64,000 nt of DNA from Spirulina major PCC 6313 (GTDB taxonomy: Bacteria > Cyanobacteriota > Cyanobacteriia > Cyanobacteriales > Spirulinaceae), in NCBI RefSeq assembly GCF_001890765.1, contig NZ_KV878783.1:4492771-4556770 (forward strand), given 5' to 3'. Position 1 is the first letter of the stretch; the number at the start of each line of letters is the position of its first letter. The position numbers were made by a program, and so were the translations under genes. The notes beneath the pieces are model-generated. The model saw only the letters and a program-made list of their open reading frames with translations. It was not told where the DNA came from and ran no database searches. Positions 8,961 through 19,200 of the stretch are shown piece after piece.

Positions 8961-9266
8961 TTAGCGTTTGATGGACTTCGCCATTTGGCGGAACATATCC
9001 ATGGTGCTGTCTGAAGCCTTCCGGCGCGGGGTTTCTGACGGTGCAGAACTTGAGGGAGAGACTTCCGGAGTGAATGCCGTGGGCTGGGATTGATCGGCAT
9101 CTCGCTTTTCCATGGAGTTGATCTCTGTACTGATTTCAAACCCGCCGCCGTTGCCTTTGCTTTTGGGGAATTTGTGGGTGACTTTGTTGGGAGTTCGCAT
9201 ATATTCGATGTCGCCGAAGGTTTTCGCGTCATCGGGATCGAGGAAAAAAGCGCCTTTTTTTGCCAT
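8961..9266 (-). CDS. conserved small cyanobacterial protein, function unknown
   Basis: A 101-residue soluble protein starting MAKKGAFFLDPDDAKTFGDIEYMRTP. A basic segment follows (KVTHKFPKSKGNGGGF), then a Ser/Pro-rich low-complexity linker, and a short C-terminal helix (DSTMDMFRQMAKSIKR). I recall the N-terminal block as conserved in cyanobacteria, but no function is known to me. It is preceded by a long untranslated region and followed by a hairpin terminator. Confidence 0.75.
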   Translation of the reverse strand: MAKKGAFFLDPDDAKTFGDIEYMRTPNKVTHKFPKSKGNGGGFEISTEINSMEKRDADQSQPTAFTPEVSPSSSAPSETPRRKASDSTMDMFRQMAKSIKR

Positions 9267-9361
9267 GGTTCCAAGGGTGAGAGATATATTGCAATTGATT
9301 ACGAGTTATTAATAATTCTAATGTATTTTGTGAAAAAATGTAACGAAAGATGTTGTGATCT

Positions 9362-9397
9362 CAAAAACATCGGGCTTGCTGTGGTCTAAAAAGCCCG
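9362..9397 (-). terminator. terminator of the DUF4340 gene
   Basis: On the minus strand the stem CGGGCTT / AAGCCCG is followed by ATGTTTTTG. It starts 22 bp after the stop of the gene at 9419-10048. Confidence 0.65.
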
Positions 9398-9418
9398 GTA
9401 CAAGCACCATACAGAGGG

Positions 9419-10048
9419 TCAAGAGGCTAAATCTTCGGTGCGATCGCGATCAATCCATTCTGAGAGGTCGCGAGCGATCGCATAACGTAGCTCAATCGGC
9501 GCTAAGAATACCGTGATTGATGCCGGTGGTTCCGTTGCTGCGGTGCTGTCGTCCATGGCTTGAAAGGGATCATCCGTGCGGCGATAGACATAGATCGACT
9601 GTTCATCAAAACTCAACTGCCCCAACACCAGCACCGTCGGCACGATTTCCCCGCGACGATCGACGGTAATCGCAGCCATCGGTTCACCGAGGCCGTATTC
9701 TCCTAAATCCTCTGGGGCAACGTCGAGTTGCTGTTGACGCTGACCCTCGGTGAGGATGTTGGTTAAAAACGAAACCGTGGCGGCGTTGGCGATCGCCCGT
9801 TCCGGCTCCGTCATCCGCCAGAGATTTTGCGTCCGGGACTGCTGTAGGACGATGCGCTCATCCGGCGTAGTCACAATAATGCGACGAATTTGGGCGACCT
9901 CTAAGGCCGGCACAAGGCGCGATCGCGCCGCGTCCTGTCGCCGTTGTTGCTGAGGGATGACCCCCTCAACCACATACACCACGCCACCCAAAACCAAAGC
10001 CGTCAGCAACAATGCCCAAGTCGTGCGGGAAAAATGCAGAGAAAACAC
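9419..10048 (-). CDS. DUF4340 domain membrane-anchored protein
   Basis: A 209-residue protein with one N-terminal transmembrane anchor (TWALLLTALVLGGVVYVV, about 10-27). A DUF4340-type domain follows: EVAQIRRIIVTTPDERIVLQQ, WRMTEPERAIANAATVSFLTNIL and YGLGEPMAAITV are the characteristic segments. In other bacteria DUF4340 proteins often neighbour gliding or ABC-transporter genes, which are absent here. In cyanobacteria a single anchored copy of unknown role is usual. The start is a GTG at 10048. A terminator follows. Confidence 0.75.
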   Translation of the reverse strand: MFSLHFSRTTWALLLTALVLGGVVYVVEGVIPQQQRRQDAARSRLVPALEVAQIRRIIVTTPDERIVLQQSRTQNLWRMTEPERAIANAATVSFLTNILTEGQRQQQLDVAPEDLGEYGLGEPMAAITVDRRGEIVPTVLVLGQLSFDEQSIYVYRRTDDPFQAMDDSTAATEPPASITVFLAPIELRYAIARDLSEWIDRDRTEDLAS

Positions 10049-10145
10049 AATGATTTTATTGATCTCAGTGAATCTAGTTCAGAACTCAGCGACCCTTAGC
10101 ACCCTCGATACTTAGCCCTGGGGGGACGACTCTCCTTGGTACAGG

Positions 10146-11129
10146 CTAGGCGGGTTGATTATCCCCCCCCAAAGCATAGAGGATCGCCATCCGCACCGCT
10201 ACCCCGCTGGTCACCTGCTGCGACACTAAACTCACGGCGGGATCATCCATCACCTCCGAACTCAACTCCACGCCCCGATTCACCGGGCCCGGATGGAGCA
10301 CTTTCACCGTGGGGCGGCAGAGTTGGAGGCGATCGCGCGTAATCCCATAGACACGGTGATATTCCCGCACCGTTGGTAACAGATGCTGCGCCATCCGTTC
10401 CCGCTGCAACCGGAGCGCCATCACAAAATCCGCATCCCGTAACGCCGGTTCTAGATCCCAATGCACCTGCACCGGAGCCAACCGCGCAAACCCTTGGGGT
10501 AACAACGTCGGCGGCCCAGCGAGATGCACCTCCGCCCCCGCTGCGGTCAAGCTCCACACATTCGATCGCGCCACCCGCGAATGGAGAATATCCCCGACGA
10601 TCGCCACCTTTTTCCCCGCGAGTAACTTTAATCGCGGCGTTTCTTCGTCCAGCGTCGTGCAGAGGGTGAACAGATCGAGCAACCCTTGGGACGGGTGTTC
10701 GTGTTGACCATCGCCCGCATTGAGCACCCGCACCCCGGATTGGATGCGGTCGAGTTCGGTGGCGATCGCCTGGGGCACACCGGCCTGCTGATGGCGAATC
10801 ACCATAATATTTGCCCCCATGGCCAGATAGGTTTTCGCCGTATCGAGGATCGTTTCGCCTTTGGTGAGGGAGGACGTACCGGGCGCAAAATTGAGAATAT
10901 CCGCCGAAAGCCGTTTCGCCGCCAGTTCAAAACTGCTGCGGGTGCGGGTCGAGGGTTCAAAAAATAAATTCGCCACCACCTGGCCCTGCAAGGCGGGGAC
11001 TTTTTTCGTCCGTCCGGCCAAAACAGCACGAAAGCTCGCCGCCGTCTGGAGGATGGCATCGTATTCTGAGGCAGTAAAATCAGCTAAACCGAGGACATGG
11101 CGGCGTGTCCAAACTAACGTAGCGGGCAT
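10146..11129 (-). CDS. pyrB: aspartate carbamoyltransferase catalytic subunit
   Basis: Catalyses carbamoyl phosphate plus aspartate to carbamoyl aspartate, the committed step of pyrimidine synthesis, in the cytoplasm. The carbamoyl-phosphate loop [15 protein letters not shown], the HPSQGLLD motif and the [17 protein letters not shown] domain junction are all present. The ATG at 11129 ([18 protein letters not shown]) is chosen because family members start here. An upstream TTG at 11150 would add seven residues. At about 327 residues the length is normal. No regulatory subunit gene is nearby, as expected in cyanobacteria. Confidence 0.96.
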   Translation of the reverse strand: MPATLVWTRRHVLGLADFTASEYDAILQTAASFRAVLAGRTKKVPALQGQVVANLFFEPSTRTRSSFELAAKRLSADILNFAPGTSSLTKGETILDTAKTYLAMGANIMVIRHQQAGVPQAIATELDRIQSGVRVLNAGDGQHEHPSQGLLDLFTLCTTLDEETPRLKLLAGKKVAIVGDILHSRVARSNVWSLTAAGAEVHLAGPPTLLPQGFARLAPVQVHWDLEPALRDADFVMALRLQRERMAQHLLPTVREYHRVYGITRDRLQLCRPTVKVLHPGPVNRGVELSSEVMDDPAVSLVSQQVTSGVAVRMAILYALGGDNQPA

Positions 11130-11220
11130 AACAGGCGAAAAAAGGGGCAACGCTAACCTATCACCCTTTTGGGGTCACTGTCTGCGATAGGGTGCTCGGA
11201 TTGCGATCGCCCATCCTCAA

Positions 11221-13305
11221 CTAAGGACAGCGGGGAATCTCAATCAAAAACTCCGATCCCTGTCCTGGTGTGGAGTGGCAGCATAGTCGCCCCTGATGCC
11301 GTTCGGTGATGATTTGATAGCTAATCGACAGGCCCAGACCCGTCCCTTTGCCCACGGGTTTGGTGGTGAAAAAGGGGTCAAACAAGCGGGTTTGGATCGT
11401 GGGGTCAATGCCGGGGCCATTGTCCGTAATGCGAACGCGAATCCAATCTGCGGCGGTGTGTTCGGTGTGGATCGTAATCTGACTGGGGGCATCGGGGTTG
11501 AACTGGGTGCGATCGCGCTCCTGCAACGCATCCACCGCATTACTGAGAATATTCATAAACACCTGATTCATCTGGCCGCCATAGCAATACACCGGCGGTA
11601 GTTCGCCATACTCTTTGGTAATCACCACCTCCGGCCGGTGGCCCAAGGCCTTGAATTGATTGCTGAGAATCAACAAGGTACTATCTAACCCTTGATGGAG
11701 ATCCACCGGCTTCACCCCGGCTTCGTCCATGTGGGAGAAGACTTTCAGAGATTGAACAAGCTGTTGAATGCGGGACGTGCCCATGGTGATCGACTCCACC
11801 AGTTTCGGCAGATCGCTGCGGACAAATTCGATCTCGCAGCGATCGCGTTCCGCTTGGATTGCGGGGGTGGGGTTGGGGTATTGGGTTTGGTAGGTTTGGA
11901 GCAGGTTGAGGAGATCGGTGGTGTAGTCCCTGAGGTAGGACAGATTGCCATGGATGAAGTTGATCGGGTTATTGATTTCATGGGCAACCCCCGCCACCAG
12001 TTGCCCCAAACTGGACATTTTTTCCGTTTGGATCAGTTGGGTTTGGGTATTTTGGAGCTTGCGGAGCATTTTACGGAGGTTGAGGGCTTGGCGTTTGAGT
12101 TTGGCTTCGGAACGTTGGCGATCGCGAATATCCCGCCCCATCATCGCCAACCCCAAGGATTCCCCCGTCTCCGGGTTGTCGATCATAAACACCATCAAAT
12201 CCATAGCGATCGCTCGCCCCGTCTGAAAATGCCGAAACCGAAACTCTCCTTCCCATGATCCCGACTGCATCACCGTCTGCATCACGTCAGTTTGATAGGA
12301 TTGAAGATCCTCCGGAAACAGGAAATCGCTCAGATGCAGCGTCGTCGCCTCCTCCAAATTTGGCAACCCCACCAACCGTAACCCCGCCTCATTCAAAAAG
12401 AGAATATCCCCCTCTTTATGGGCGACACTGATCAACTCCGAGCTATTTTCCACCAACACCGCCAAGCGTTGCCGTTCGGCTTGGATTTTCTTGCGGTGGG
12501 TAATGTCCGTCGTGATTCCCAAAAAGCCCACCACATCACCGTGATCATTGCGAATCACATCCGCCCGCAGCAAACATTGTCGCAACCGACCCCGACAGGA
12601 CCGCTGCTCCACTTCCCCAATCCACGATCGCCCCTGCTTTAATGTGATCAACACCTCTTGATACACCGCCGGATCAGAAAACAGGGCCCCTAGCCCCCCT
12701 GCGGCCCGTAACTCCGCCACACTCAAGCAGTCAAACAACCGACAAAACGCCGCATTTTGATAGCTCGGCTCTCCTTGCAGGTTGGTAATGGCGATCGCAT
12801 GGCTGCTACTTTCCACCGCGTATTTATAACAGAGCAACGCTTCTTCCGTCGCCCGCTTTTCCTGGAGTAGCTGCAATTCCGCTTCCTTCACGGGGGTGAT
12901 ATTCATTAACACCCCGTCCCAAAGAATATCTCCATTGGGCAATAATTCCGGCTGCGACGAACCATAGACCCAGCGCACCTGACCACTGGGCAGCCGTAAC
13001 CGTCCTTGCCAGTGCCACGGTTCGAGGGTCGCTTCGGATTCGTTAAAGGTGGCGATGAAACTGGCGCGATCGCTGGTGTGAATCGCATTGATCAACACCT
13101 GGGGATCGGCTTCGATGCGATGGGGCGCGATCCCATATACCGATTCACAACTAGGACTCACGTAGGGAAACCGCACAGTTCCGTCTCGCTGCTTTAAACA
13201 TTGATACACCACCCCTGGAATATTGGCTGCAATGCGCTGGAAGGGGTTGGGTGATGAGGGTGATGTCAAAACGGATGTTGTGGATGAGTTTGATAAAGGT
13301 GTCAT
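11221..13305 (-). CDS. multi-PAS sensor histidine kinase
   Basis: A 694-residue soluble kinase with no transmembrane segment. Three PAS/PAC units can be seen. The first is at about 25-140 (ending WVYGSSQPELLPNGDILWDG), the second at about 155-270 (SSSHAIAITNLQGEPSYQNAAF and VVGFLGITTDITHRK), and the third at about 285-395 (AMMGRDIRDRQRSE). A coiled coil leads to the HisKA segment EKMSSLGQLVAGVAHEINNP, whose histidine is the phosphorylation site. The HATPase domain follows (DNGPGIDP, FTTKPVGKGTGLGLSIS). The transmitter closely resembles those of the kinases at 25803 and 38722. No cognate regulator is adjacent. Confidence 0.92.
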   Translation of the reverse strand: MTPLSNSSTTSVLTSPSSPNPFQRIAANIPGVVYQCLKQRDGTVRFPYVSPSCESVYGIAPHRIEADPQVLINAIHTSDRASFIATFNESEATLEPWHWQGRLRLPSGQVRWVYGSSQPELLPNGDILWDGVLMNITPVKEAELQLLQEKRATEEALLCYKYAVESSSHAIAITNLQGEPSYQNAAFCRLFDCLSVAELRAAGGLGALFSDPAVYQEVLITLKQGRSWIGEVEQRSCRGRLRQCLLRADVIRNDHGDVVGFLGITTDITHRKKIQAERQRLAVLVENSSELISVAHKEGDILFLNEAGLRLVGLPNLEEATTLHLSDFLFPEDLQSYQTDVMQTVMQSGSWEGEFRFRHFQTGRAIAMDLMVFMIDNPETGESLGLAMMGRDIRDRQRSEAKLKRQALNLRKMLRKLQNTQTQLIQTEKMSSLGQLVAGVAHEINNPINFIHGNLSYLRDYTTDLLNLLQTYQTQYPNPTPAIQAERDRCEIEFVRSDLPKLVESITMGTSRIQQLVQSLKVFSHMDEAGVKPVDLHQGLDSTLLILSNQFKALGHRPEVVITKEYGELPPVYCYGGQMNQVFMNILSNAVDALQERDRTQFNPDAPSQITIHTEHTAADWIRVRITDNGPGIDPTIQTRLFDPFFTTKPVGKGTGLGLSISYQIITERHQGRLCCHSTPGQGSEFLIEIPRCP

Positions 13306-13751
13306 TCAGCTTTAAATCGGTAAAAACGGCAAATACTAACGGATGTGATTTAAAAAAGCGGGATCAAAAAAAGGGGTTAAATAAAAAGGAGCAACAGATC
13401 GATGGGACGTAAGCACGCCGTAATGGGCGTTAGACCTGCGATCAACCGCAGAAACTTCATGAACTTAGAGAATATCGTCATCGGTATAACGGCGGAATAA
13501 TCCACTCCCGACGCGGCATGACCTCATTTTGTTCATGGAAATTCATAAAAATCCTGGCGTTTTCTGCTTATTATCCGGCTGCTTTTCATGAATTGTAATT
13601 TTCTCTTCAAAATTGTTAATTGTAAATTACAAAAATTAACGAGCACGGCAATGGATCGATTGTCCCAGACAGAATGACGATCTGCCTCCGAAACTCGCCC
13701 CAATAACGGCGGTACACTGGAATGGATTAGTCCTGCATCTAGGGATTGCTG
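13306..13751. other. intergenic region between the divergent kinase and cca genes
   Basis: 446 bp that hold both promoters. Apart from the short candidate gene at 13402-13500, I see an AT-rich palindromic patch around 13617-13642 (GTTAATTGTAAATTAC). It could be a regulatory site, but I recognise nothing specific. Confidence 0.5.
13402..13500 (+). CDS. possible 32-residue small protein
   Basis: A short frame from ATG 13402 to TAA 13498-13500, with AAGGAG at 13386-13391, a good ribosome-binding site 10 bp upstream. The product begins MGRKHAVMGVRPAINRR and ends IVIGITAE, with a basic first half. It matches no family I know. The ribosome-binding site and clean frame are the only support, so it may be chance. 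Confidence 0.3.
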   Translation: MGRKHAVMGVRPAINRRNFMNLENIVIGITAE

Positions 13752-15038
13752 ATGACCACCCTCGATCTTTCTGTGATTGCCCTGGCTCCGGGACAATTGC
13801 CCTTTCGTTTGGAGCATTTACCGCCGCCGGTTTATTTTGTGGGCGGTACGGTGCGGGATGCGTTGTTGCAGCGACAACGGCCGGATTTTGATGTGGATTG
13901 TGTGGTTCCGAGGGACGCGATCGCCACCGCGCGATCGCTGGCGGATGCCTACGAAGCCGGGTTTGTGGTGCTCGATGCCGAGCGACAGATTGCGCGGGTG
14001 GTGTTTCCCAACGGTACCGTGGACATTGCCCAAATGGTGGGGGACAGCCTCGAAACGGATTTACAGCGGCGAGATTTTCGGATCAATGCGATCGCCTACG
14101 ACCCCCACGCCCAAGAACTCTTCGACCCCCTCGATGGCATTGCTGACCTCGAAGCGGGTGTGATTCGCATGGTGGCCAAGGCCAATCTGCGCGACGATCC
14201 CCTGCGCATTCTTCGCGCCTACCGTCAGGCCGCCCAGTTGAACTTCACGATCAAGCCCAAAACCCGCGCCGCTCTCCGCAAATATGCCCCCCAACTCACC
14301 ACCGTGGCCGGGGAACGGGTACAGGCTGAGTTAAACATCCTCCTGTCCACAGCTCACGGTGCGGACGGGATCGAGGCAGCGGATCATGATGGTGTGCTGC
14401 ACCTGTGGCTGCCGATGATTACCCCAGCGGCGATCGCTCATTTGCGGCAAGTGGAGCAAGTGGCGTGGCTGTTGGGGAAAATTTGGGATGAGTTTTCGAC
14501 GGAATTAACCGCCTCAGTTACCCCCACGGCCCTCTCGCGCCTCAGCTTGGCAAAATTAGCCTGTTTACTGGCTCCCGCACCTGAGGCGATCGCGCCCACC
14601 TTAGCCGCCTTAAAATATTCTCGCCTCGAAACCCGCGCCGTCGAAACCGCCCTCCGCCATCTCCCGCCCCTACTGGGCTTGGCGGATCAAGAGATGAGTT
14701 TGGCCGAGCAATATTTTCTCTTTCAGTCCGTGGGGGATGTATTTCCGATCGCCGTCGTCTTGGCTGTAGCGATCGCCTCCTCCCAGGATATTCTCCGGGA
14801 AACCCGCGCCGTGGGGATTATCGCCCCGTTGGTGAATGCCTATCTTGACCCCAATAGCCAAGTGGCGCACCCGACTCCGCTGGTTTCGGGAACGGATCTG
14901 ATTAAACATCTGTCATTATCTCCATCCCCCCAAGTCGGAACCCTACTGACTCAAATTCAGCTTGCCCGCTTGGAGGGCACAGTGACCACAGCCCAAGAAG
15001 CGATCGCCTTCGCCAAGGCCCAGCTTCCCTCCCTGTAA
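13752..15038 (+). CDS. cca: CCA tRNA nucleotidyltransferase / poly(A) polymerase family
   Basis: Adds or repairs the 3' CCA of tRNAs. The class II nucleotidyltransferase signature is complete. It includes VYFVGGTVRDALL, the metal-binding FDVD, a QRRDFRINAIAYD motif, LFDPLDGIADLEAGVIR, and LRDDPLRILRAYRQAAQL as the RNA-head domain. The start ATG at 13752 (MTTLDLSVI) is preferred over the TTG six bases upstream. At 428 residues it lacks an HD domain. Cyanobacteria may split CCA and A addition between two enzymes, so the exact activity (A-adding, CC-adding or CCA-adding) is not certain. tRNA-Leu in this window has no encoded CCA and would need this activity. Confidence 0.9.
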   Translation: MTTLDLSVIALAPGQLPFRLEHLPPPVYFVGGTVRDALLQRQRPDFDVDCVVPRDAIATARSLADAYEAGFVVLDAERQIARVVFPNGTVDIAQMVGDSLETDLQRRDFRINAIAYDPHAQELFDPLDGIADLEAGVIRMVAKANLRDDPLRILRAYRQAAQLNFTIKPKTRAALRKYAPQLTTVAGERVQAELNILLSTAHGADGIEAADHDGVLHLWLPMITPAAIAHLRQVEQVAWLLGKIWDEFSTELTASVTPTALSRLSLAKLACLLAPAPEAIAPTLAALKYSRLETRAVETALRHLPPLLGLADQEMSLAEQYFLFQSVGDVFPIAVVLAVAIASSQDILRETRAVGIIAPLVNAYLDPNSQVAHPTPLVSGTDLIKHLSLSPSPQVGTLLTQIQLARLEGTVTTAQEAIAFAKAQLPSL

Positions 15039-15083
15039 GTCCTGGTCTTTTCATTCCATCCAACCCAGTTCAGTTTAAAAATC

Positions 15084-15419
15084 ATGGTTTACTCCCTTCG
15101 CCTCGCCTCCCTCTCCCTCGCCGCAGGTCTCACCCTGCTCCTCGGTGGTCTCAACACCCCTGCGATCGCCAATGGTCGCACCGCCGCCGATTGGTCAGAC
15201 ACGGAAAAACAAGGCTTCTTAAACGGGTGTCAATCCCGCGCTAATCCGCCCGGTGTCTCGGAGCAACAACTCCCCGCCTACTGTCAATGTGTCCTCAATG
15301 CCCTCGTCCGTAACGCCGTCCCCCTCAGCGACATTAACGCCATCCGCACCAACCCCAACCCCCGCGAATGGTCGCCCGACGTGCGCCAAGCCATGGTAAG
15401 CTGCCTCCCCCGCCGTTAA
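15084..15419 (+). CDS. small secreted protein with conserved cysteines
   Basis: A 111-residue exported protein. Its signal peptide (LSLAAGLTLLLGGLNTPAIA) has probable cleavage after AIA near residue 30. The mature domain carries four cysteines (GCQSR, YCQCVL and SCLPRR) in an otherwise helical, polar context, WSDTEKQGFLNGCQ...AYCQCVLNALV. Two disulfides in the periplasm are plausible. It is 45 bp after cca on the same strand, but there is no obvious functional link. The function is unknown. Confidence 0.7.
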   Translation: MVYSLRLASLSLAAGLTLLLGGLNTPAIANGRTAADWSDTEKQGFLNGCQSRANPPGVSEQQLPAYCQCVLNALVRNAVPLSDINAIRTNPNPREWSPDVRQAMVSCLPRR

Positions 15420-15658
15420 GCAGCACCCAAAAAAAGGGGTGCAATCACAGCAAGCGTCCATTAAGAACAAGAACTGGATTACACCCCTTGGGAACACGAG
15501 TGGTTTGTGTTGGGTGATTGGTGATGACTCTTCTAAGATCGCCGATATCCCAGGCGAGTGACAAGATCACTCCCGTTCAACCTAGAACTGAGAGTCAGTG
15601 ATCCTAAACTGATCTTGCGATTTTAAAAAATATAGAGTAAACAAAAAACAATTTAATC

Positions 15659-15704
15659 AGCCCAGATCAGGCGGTTTTGTTCCCTTAGATCTGGGCTGTT
15701 TTGT
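15659..15704 (+). terminator. probable terminator hairpin
   Basis: The 10-bp stem AGCCCAGATC / GATCTGGGCT has a 19-nt loop and is followed by GTTTTGTATTTT. It lies 240 bp after the nearest plus-strand gene, so it could end a longer transcript or a small RNA. Confidence 0.5.
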
Positions 15705-15742
15705 ATTTTAAGCGTTGAAAATTTGGCTCTCTTCAAGCTGCC

Positions 15743-15837
15743 GCCCTCACCCTAAATCCCTCTCCCAAGCAGGGAGAGGGACTTTGAATCCGGCTCCCCT
15801 TCGCCCTTTTTGGGAGAAGGGGCTGGGGGATGAGGGC
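15743..15837. repeat. long imperfect dyad repeat (GCCCTCACCC... type)
   Basis: About 95 bp whose left arm (GCCCTCACCCTAAATCCC) pairs with its right arm (GGGGGATGAGGGC), around an inner TCTCCC/GGGAGA pair. This type of palindromic intergenic repeat is common in cyanobacterial genomes. A degenerate relative is at 46444-46528. Confidence 0.7.
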
Positions 15838-16027
15838 AGATAAAGCAGTCAGTGGTAAAAGTGGGATGCTCCCCCTAACACAAGGGCAATGGGGTCAATT
15901 AACGTGCAGTCTGGATCAGTGAAAAGCCTGGCTTCTCAGTTCACTAGAACTATGATTTTTTCGTGAAACTGTTGGAAACATTGCCTTACCCGAAACTCAC
16001 GTCGATTATGATTGAGGGATGTAAGCT

Positions 16028-16121
16028 CTAGTGCCGCGTCAAGGAATAGTTTTAGGAGACTTGTAGGGTGCTGTTAGCGAAGCGTAACGCACCGTCACGT
16101 TGAACTTCAGACCTTCACTAG
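16028..16121. repeat. miniature element with CTAGTG ends
   Basis: 94 bp running from CTAGTGCCGCGTCA to CACTAG. The inner 27-bp hairpin (16067-16093) matches, as its reverse complement, the hairpin at 41274-41300 in 24 of 27 positions. The left end matches 41214-41227 in 13 of 14 positions. This makes it one of two copies of a small family in the window. Confidence 0.65.
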
Positions 16122-16266
16122 ATGAGCAATGGCGATTTACGAATGTTTCACCGTAACGTCTTACCCAGTGTAGGGAAAATAGTTGGGAGAGGGTCACCTC
16201 CTGGTTTGATTAAATGGCGCGATCGCCACCAAAACTATCAGGGTCTGTTTCAACAATCCACTCGCT

Positions 16267-19200
16267 ATGAAAACGCCATCTACACCATGGTTCATGTTCG
16301 GGATCATGAGCGCCGCAATGATTGTGGCAGGACAAAGCACGACCCAGGCGCAATCCATCATCGCCAACCCAGACAACACCGGCACCACCATCATTCAAAA
16401 CGGCCAAACCTATCACATTCAGGGGGGACAACAGGCCGGCGCCAACCTGTTCCACTCCTTCCAAACCCTGGGGTTAACCAGTGGCGAAATTGCGAATTTC
16501 CTCAGTAATCCGAGCATTATGAATATCTTTGGGCGGATCACTGGGGGTGATCCGTCGATGATTAATGGGTTGCTGCAAGTGACGGGGGCAAACTCGAATT
16601 TATACCTGATGAATCCGGCGGGGTTTGTGTTTGGGAATGAGGCGCGGCTGAATGTGGGCGGGGATTTCTTTGCGACGACGGCGGATCGGATTGGGTTTAA
16701 TGGGGGGGCGTTTAATGCGTTTGGGGAGAATGATTATACGACGTTAATCGGTGCGCCGAATCAATTTTTGTTTTTGCAGGAGAATCCCAGCGCGATCATT
16801 AATACGGGTGTTTTAAGCAGTCAAAATGCGGTGCATCTATCGGGGGGAACTGTGCTGAATGAAGGGCGCATTTCTGCTGCGGTGGTGACATTGGCGGCGA
16901 TTCCGGGGACGAGTTGGGTGAATCTATCGCAGCCGGGGTTGTTGTTAAGTTTGGATCTGCCCAGTAGCGCGATCGCCCCCTCGCAACCCCTCAACCCCCT
17001 CACCCTTCCGGCATTATTAACTGGAGCCGTCACTAATGAAGGCAGCATCCAAGGCGACAGGGTGGATCTCTACGGAGCCACGGGAGTTACTACCGCCAGC
17101 CCGGATGATGTGCAGGGTGAAACGCGGGTGATTCGCTGGAGTGAAACTGGGGAAAACCCTAGCCAAGCGGTGTTTATTGATGGCCGGGTGAGCAGTCCGG
17201 AAACGCTGCTATTCGGTGGCGCGGCGGGAACCGTGACCCAACTGGTGAATGGGGATGAAAATGGCGTGACGGCGGTGGGTGAGGGTTTGGGTGCGATCGC
17301 TGCCTCCGTGGGTGAGTTGGAGTCGGTGGCGATTGTGGCGGAGGGGAATGTGGGGACTGTGTGGCTGGGCAATCAATGGTTAAAACCGGAGAATTTCAGC
17401 GATTATGGAGCAAATTTAGCCACCTGGGGCGATGCTCTCACAGATAATGGTGATCTCTTGCTCTATGGCAGTGGGACAGTGTCGGGCGGCATGGGGATGA
17501 CCTGGCTCAATCAAGGGGCGATCGCAACGGGGGCGGATGTGGCAGCCTCGGTAGACGCGACGGGACACGCCACCTTAAACGGCAATTGGACTCTAGAAGC
17601 GCAAACCGGAACCATCGAGGCCGCGAATCCCTTCACGACCGCCACCCTCAGTAATTGGGAACACACATTATCGGCATTAACCGTCACCGATACGGCGGAT
17701 ACGGTGGCCAATGATGGAGAATTGACGCTGCGGGAGGCGATTTTAGCGGCGAATACCGGGGGCGCGATCGCAGGTCAACAGGGCAATGCAGGAACGGACA
17801 AAATCCGGTTTGATACCACCGGAACCTTCGCCACGCCCCAAACGATTACCCTCCAGTCTGATCTCGACACGATTACCGAAGATTTAGTGATTACGGGGCC
17901 AGGTGAAGATCAATTAGCCATTGATGGTGATGGTGTTGTGAGCAACATTTTCAATGCCGAGACCCCAAACTTCACGGTGGAACAATTGACGTTGCAAAAC
18001 GCAGCGACAGGAATTTACCACAGCAGCCCGACGGGTGAATTGACGGTTAACCATGTGACGATTACGGATATGGGGTCTAGGGGGATTGAGCGTGATGTGA
18101 GGGTTCCGTCTGCTTCAGATAGCATCTTTAATCCTAGTTACGACACACGGGTAACGGTCAATCATGCTACCCTCCGCAACGCGGGGATTCTCAGCGATGC
18201 CGCCATCATGGAAATCCATGACACCCAAATCACTGGGAATTCGCTTGGTATTCATCATGTTCCTTGGTTTGGTATGCCCATGCCCCCTCCCCAGGGTCGC
18301 CCTAAACCTGTTGACGAGATCGCCCGTTTGCACATTACCGATTCCGCGATCGCGAATCTTACGGGTCGTAGTTTGCGTTCGGCCGTTAGGTCTGGCCGAG
18401 GGGATGTGATCATTGAACGCACCACGATCGCGGATATCCCACTCTTCGCCTCCGGTTCAGCTTTGAGGATAGATCATCGCGATCGCAACAATGACCCCGC
18501 CCAAGTCATCATTAACGATTCCCTCATCGCTCGCAATTCCGGCTCCATTGACGCCAGTGGCATGACGATTCGGGGAACTGCACCGATGGCGGTCACCCTC
18601 GCACGGACAGAATTTGTGGATAACGAGGGGGGGACATTGCAGTTGAGGTCGGGTCAGACGAGGCAGGGTGTGGATGATATCTATATCTCGAATGGTAATG
18701 CGTCCTTTGCAATTACGGATTCCGTGGGGGATGTCAACCTCGATATGGGCGGCGCTGCCGAGGAGTTCAAGATTAATAGTCGGGGGGCAATTAATCTGAG
18801 TAGTTCGTTAGTGGTGCAGGGGGATTTAAGCCTCATTGCCGAGGGAGACATCAACACCAGCAGCTTAACAACCACCAGGTTTGGCGAGGATGGGGGTGAT
18901 GTGACGCTCATTAGTCGGCAGGGCAGCATTAACACCACCAGTAATGGATCGGTGGGCGCGATTTATACCCGGTCGTTGTTGGGCAATGGCGGACAGGTGA
19001 CGCTACAGGCGGCAGGGGAGATTGTCACGGGCGCGATTAACACCGAAGCCCAAGCCGGAGCCGGGGGACGAGTCACGCTCCAGAGTGACGACACCATTCG
19101 CATTGATGGCACGGTGGAAAGTTCGTTTGTGGATTTTCCGGCGAGTATTTCCACCGCTGGCGCAACCCAAGGCGGCACTATCACGATCCGCCACGGGGGG

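Larger units (their letters stand above)
15420..16266. other. repeat-rich intergenic region
   Basis: 847 bp without a convincing gene. It holds, in order, a terminator-like hairpin (15659-15704), a long dyad repeat (15743-15837) and a miniature inverted-repeat element (16028-16121). A frame at 16122-16508 overlaps the start of the next gene out of phase and has no coding character. Confidence 0.6.

Noticed and set aside
16122-16508. A 128-codon frame overlapping the start of the TPS-CHAT gene
   Set aside because: Rich in His/Arg/Asn with no motif, and it runs out of phase through the signal peptide region of the real gene.
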